Below are positions 62,497-64,000 of a stretch of 64,000 bases of DNA, in pieces. How positions within the stretch are numbered: the stretch's first letter is position 1; every line of letters begins with the position of its first letter. The DNA is from Acidimicrobiaceae bacterium (GTDB lineage: Bacteria > Actinomycetota > Acidimicrobiia > Acidimicrobiales > Poriferisodalaceae): contig CAJJCB010000026.1 in assembly GCA_905182565.1 (NCBI GenBank), positions 372,001-436,000 on the forward strand, written 5' to 3'. The translations under genes were made by a program, and so were the position numbers. The notes below the pieces were generated by a model. The model was not told the origin of the DNA and did not search any database. It saw only the letters and a list, made by a program, of their open reading frames with translations.

Positions 62497-62928
62497 CTAG
62501 GCTCTCGGGCCTGGTGAGCAGGCGCGAGCCGTAAAGGCGTTGAATTTGTCTACAGCAGGGTAGAGAGACGCTGCAAAAGCCTGCTGTACTGCACTCAGGG
62601 CAGCAGCTCTTTCAAGTGGGCTGTCGAAGTCGCTGTTTGACACAGCATCTGCGAGAGAATTAATAAAAGCTGAAATAATAGCAGCGTCTTTCTGATTCTT
62701 GTTTGGTGTTTCTTCCAAGACTTTGGTCATCAGATTAGCCGTTTGTCGAATAGCAAGGCGAACTTTGGCGTCGTCATTTATCGATATGTTGAGGCTTAAA
62801 GCATCGTTTAGCTGTAATTCTGAGATAGAGCGGCAGAAAGACTGTGTGCTAGGAGAATCATTTTTTCCGCAGCCGAAAGAGCTAAGGACCAATAGAAAAA
62901 TCAATAGTAGAAGCGAGGGTGCTCTCAA
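62497..62928 (-). CDS. Hypothetical lipoprotein
   Basis: A 143-residue protein with a lipoprotein signal (SLLLLIFLLVLSSFGC; lipidated Cys about residue 20). The mature part is mostly helical (about 50-130) with no recognised domain; a C-terminal Cys in TARACSPG could pair with Cys32. It overlaps rpe by four bases at the 5' end, so it is transcribed with it. No specific function can be suggested. Confidence 0.75.
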   Translation of the reverse strand: MRAPSLLLLIFLLVLSSFGCGKNDSPSTQSFCRSISELQLNDALSLNISINDDAKVRLAIRQTANLMTKVLEETPNKNQKDAAIISAFINSLADAVSNSDFDSPLERAAALSAVQQAFAASLYPAVDKFNAFTARACSPGPRA

Positions 62929-63605
62929 TCGACTTGGGCTTCTAGCGCTAGTTGTCGAAGGCTTTGAACTCCGAATTTCAGTCCTTGCTCATATTTGTAC
63001 AGAGCACTTCCAGAAACAAGAACATTTGCACCTGCAGCTGATGCGCCCGAAATAGTTGAGGATGAAATTCCTCCGTCAACTTCTATGTCGACATCGTGTC
63101 CACTAGCTGTAATCATCTGACGCAAAGCGCGAACTTTTGGCTCCATAGACTTTATGTATGCTTGTCCACCAAATCCGGGGTTGACAGTCATAACAAGAAC
63201 CATATCTAAAAGGTCTAAGACATGCGCCACAGCATTTAGTGGCGTCGCAGGATTAAGTGCAGCTGCTGGTCTGCAACCAAGCTCCCGGATAGCACCTAAC
63301 GTTCTGTGGAGATGTGGCGTTGTCTCGACATGCACTATGATCATCTGACACCCGGCATCCACATATGTGTGTAACAACTCGTCTGGGTTTGCCACCATAA
63401 GGTGGGCTTCAAACGTTACATCAACATGAGGTCGGCAAGCGGCTATGACATCAGGTCCGAAGGTCAAATTTGGAACGAAAACTCCATCCATAACATCCCA
63501 CTGGATGCGGTCTACCCCGGCTTTTTCGAGGGCAATACATTCTTCTCCCAACCGAGAAAAATCGGCAGGAAGTACAGATGGAACGATTTCTATAGAGCGT
63601 GGCAT
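62925..63605 (-). CDS. rpe: Ribulose-phosphate 3-epimerase
   Basis: Pentose-phosphate enzyme of about 226 residues that interconverts ribulose-5-phosphate and xylulose-5-phosphate. IVPSVLPADFSRLGEE, IQWDVMDGVFVPNLTFG (metal Asp), FEAHLMVANP, MTVNPGFGGQAYI and IEVDGGISSSTI are diagnostic. The frame opens at 63653, but that would overlap a divergent gene start at 63636; ATG 63605 is the family start. Followed four bases (overlap) by the lipoprotein gene. Confidence 0.94.
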   Translation of the reverse strand: MPRSIEIVPSVLPADFSRLGEECIALEKAGVDRIQWDVMDGVFVPNLTFGPDVIAACRPHVDVTFEAHLMVANPDELLHTYVDAGCQMIIVHVETTPHLHRTLGAIRELGCRPAAALNPATPLNAVAHVLDLLDMVLVMTVNPGFGGQAYIKSMEPKVRALRQMITASGHDVDIEVDGGISSSTISGASAAGANVLVSGSALYKYEQGLKFGVQSLRQLALEAQVD

Positions 63606-63635
63606 GTTGTTGACCGTAGCCTGGTCAGAGTGCAT

Positions 63636-64000
63636 ATGAGAGTCAACATTCATGATCTTGCAATCGGTGGTGATGGAGTCGGCCGTCTTACTGATGGCCG
63701 AATCGTATTCGTGCCGGGTTCAGCGCTCAACGATGAGTTAGAAATAGAACTTACTGAACAGAAAGACAAATTCGCTAGAGGCATCATTAAGAACATTTTA
63801 CACCCTGGCGATGGTAGAAGAGAGCCTCCGTGTGAGAACATTCGGCGTGGTTGCGGTGGATGTGACTGGCAGCACCTGGATGAGGATGCTCAAGCTGACG
63901 CAAAGGTCGCTGTTGTTGAGTCAGCTTTGCGAAAGCTCAAACAAGAAGAAATTCCCGAGGTTGGCTACGTCTCAGGGCCAAATTCTGTTGGGTATAGAAC
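63636..64000 (+). CDS. TRAM-domain RNA (uracil-5-)-methyltransferase, RlmD/TrmA family (5' part, runs off the end)
   Basis: The frame from ATG 63636 stays open to the window edge (121 codons seen), so the gene is truncated by the window only. It begins VNIHDLAIGGDGVGRLTDGRIVFVPG, the TRAM domain start of RumA/RlmD-like proteins, and contains ENIRRGCGGCDWQHL with CxxC plus an upstream Cys (PPCE), the 4Fe-4S-binding pattern. Predicted to methylate a uridine of rRNA or tRNA with SAM. Catalytic domain is beyond the window. Divergent from rpe. Confidence 0.85.
   Translation, partial: MRVNIHDLAIGGDGVGRLTDGRIVFVPGSALNDELEIELTEQKDKFARGIIKNILHPGDGRREPPCENIRRGCGGCDWQHLDEDAQADAKVAVVESALRKLKQEEIPEVGYVSGPNSVGYR

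Noticed and set aside
1-64000. Global reassignment of TGA (as Trp or Cys) instead of Sec
   Set aside because: TGA is the natural stop of several intact genes here, such as the CPBP protease (3016-3018), prmA-like (18769-18771) and the helicase (48752-48754), and RF2, which reads UGA, is present.

Overview
The window looks like chromosomal DNA of a moderate-G+C actinobacterium, most likely a marine Acidimicrobiia-type lineage. This is inferred from gene content and order, not from a search. Pointers are an ergothioneine egtB-egtD pair, four luciferase-like (LLM) flavin/F420 oxidoreductases, a PPOX-type protein, a bifunctional phosphoglucose/phosphomannose isomerase beside manB and ahcY, a DUF3499 gene, and a cysO-cysM-MBL-rph-rdgB order that resembles Mycobacterium. 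I see no insertion sequence, prophage or CRISPR array.

Layout. 0-16.5 kb is mostly housekeeping: ftsH (minus), then a plus-strand run of DUF3499, CPBP protease, two membrane sugar-transfer-type proteins, manB, Trm112, Pgi/Pmi, ahcY, secA, prfB, ftsE and ftsX. 16.5-33.8 kb is accessory metabolism: enoyl-CoA hydratases, acyl-CoA dehydrogenase, SDR, MFS exporter, LLM enzymes, a Baeyer-Villiger-type monooxygenase, a PhyH protein with a Nudix-like tail, and a CotH / DUF4956 / VTC cassette. A tRNA-Leu(UAG) lies at 33.8 kb. 34.5-41 kb is a redox-flavoured block with egtD, egtB and two genes interrupted by in-frame TGA. 41.4-46.6 kb is a minus-strand catabolic-looking run (quinone oxidoreductase, 1-Cys peroxiredoxin, LLM, NicX-like, MlrC-like). 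47-56.3 kb holds a DEAD-box helicase, nitroreductase, LLM, ZIP transporter with a His-rich repeat tail, MFS exporter, class III aminotransferase and enoyl-CoA hydratase. 56.4-64 kb returns to housekeeping: tmRNA, smpB, cysO, cysM, MBL hydrolase, rph, rdgB, a PLP enzyme, clpP, a lipoprotein, rpe and the start of a TRAM-type RNA methyltransferase.

The main discovery candidate is a pair of probable selenocysteine proteins on the minus strand. First, the gene at 36933-37571 encodes a FrnE/DsbA-like oxidoreductase whose CxxC motif reads UGA-Pro-Trp-Cys. Second, two ORFs that would normally be called separate fragments (39381-40016 and 40224-40841) are in the same frame and join into one 486-codon linalool dehydratase/isomerase (LDI)-like gene with exactly two in-frame TGAs. 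These TGAs are nine codons apart, the same spacing as the two active-site cysteines of LDI as I recall its sequence. Right after the second TGA is a 7-bp hairpin with apical loop GGUCU; its GGUCUG occupies the same offset (nt 19-24) as in the E. coli fdhF SECIS as I recall it. TGA ends many other genes here, so it is not globally reassigned. No Sec machinery (selA, selB, selC, selD) is visible in the window, so the genome elsewhere must supply it if the call is right.
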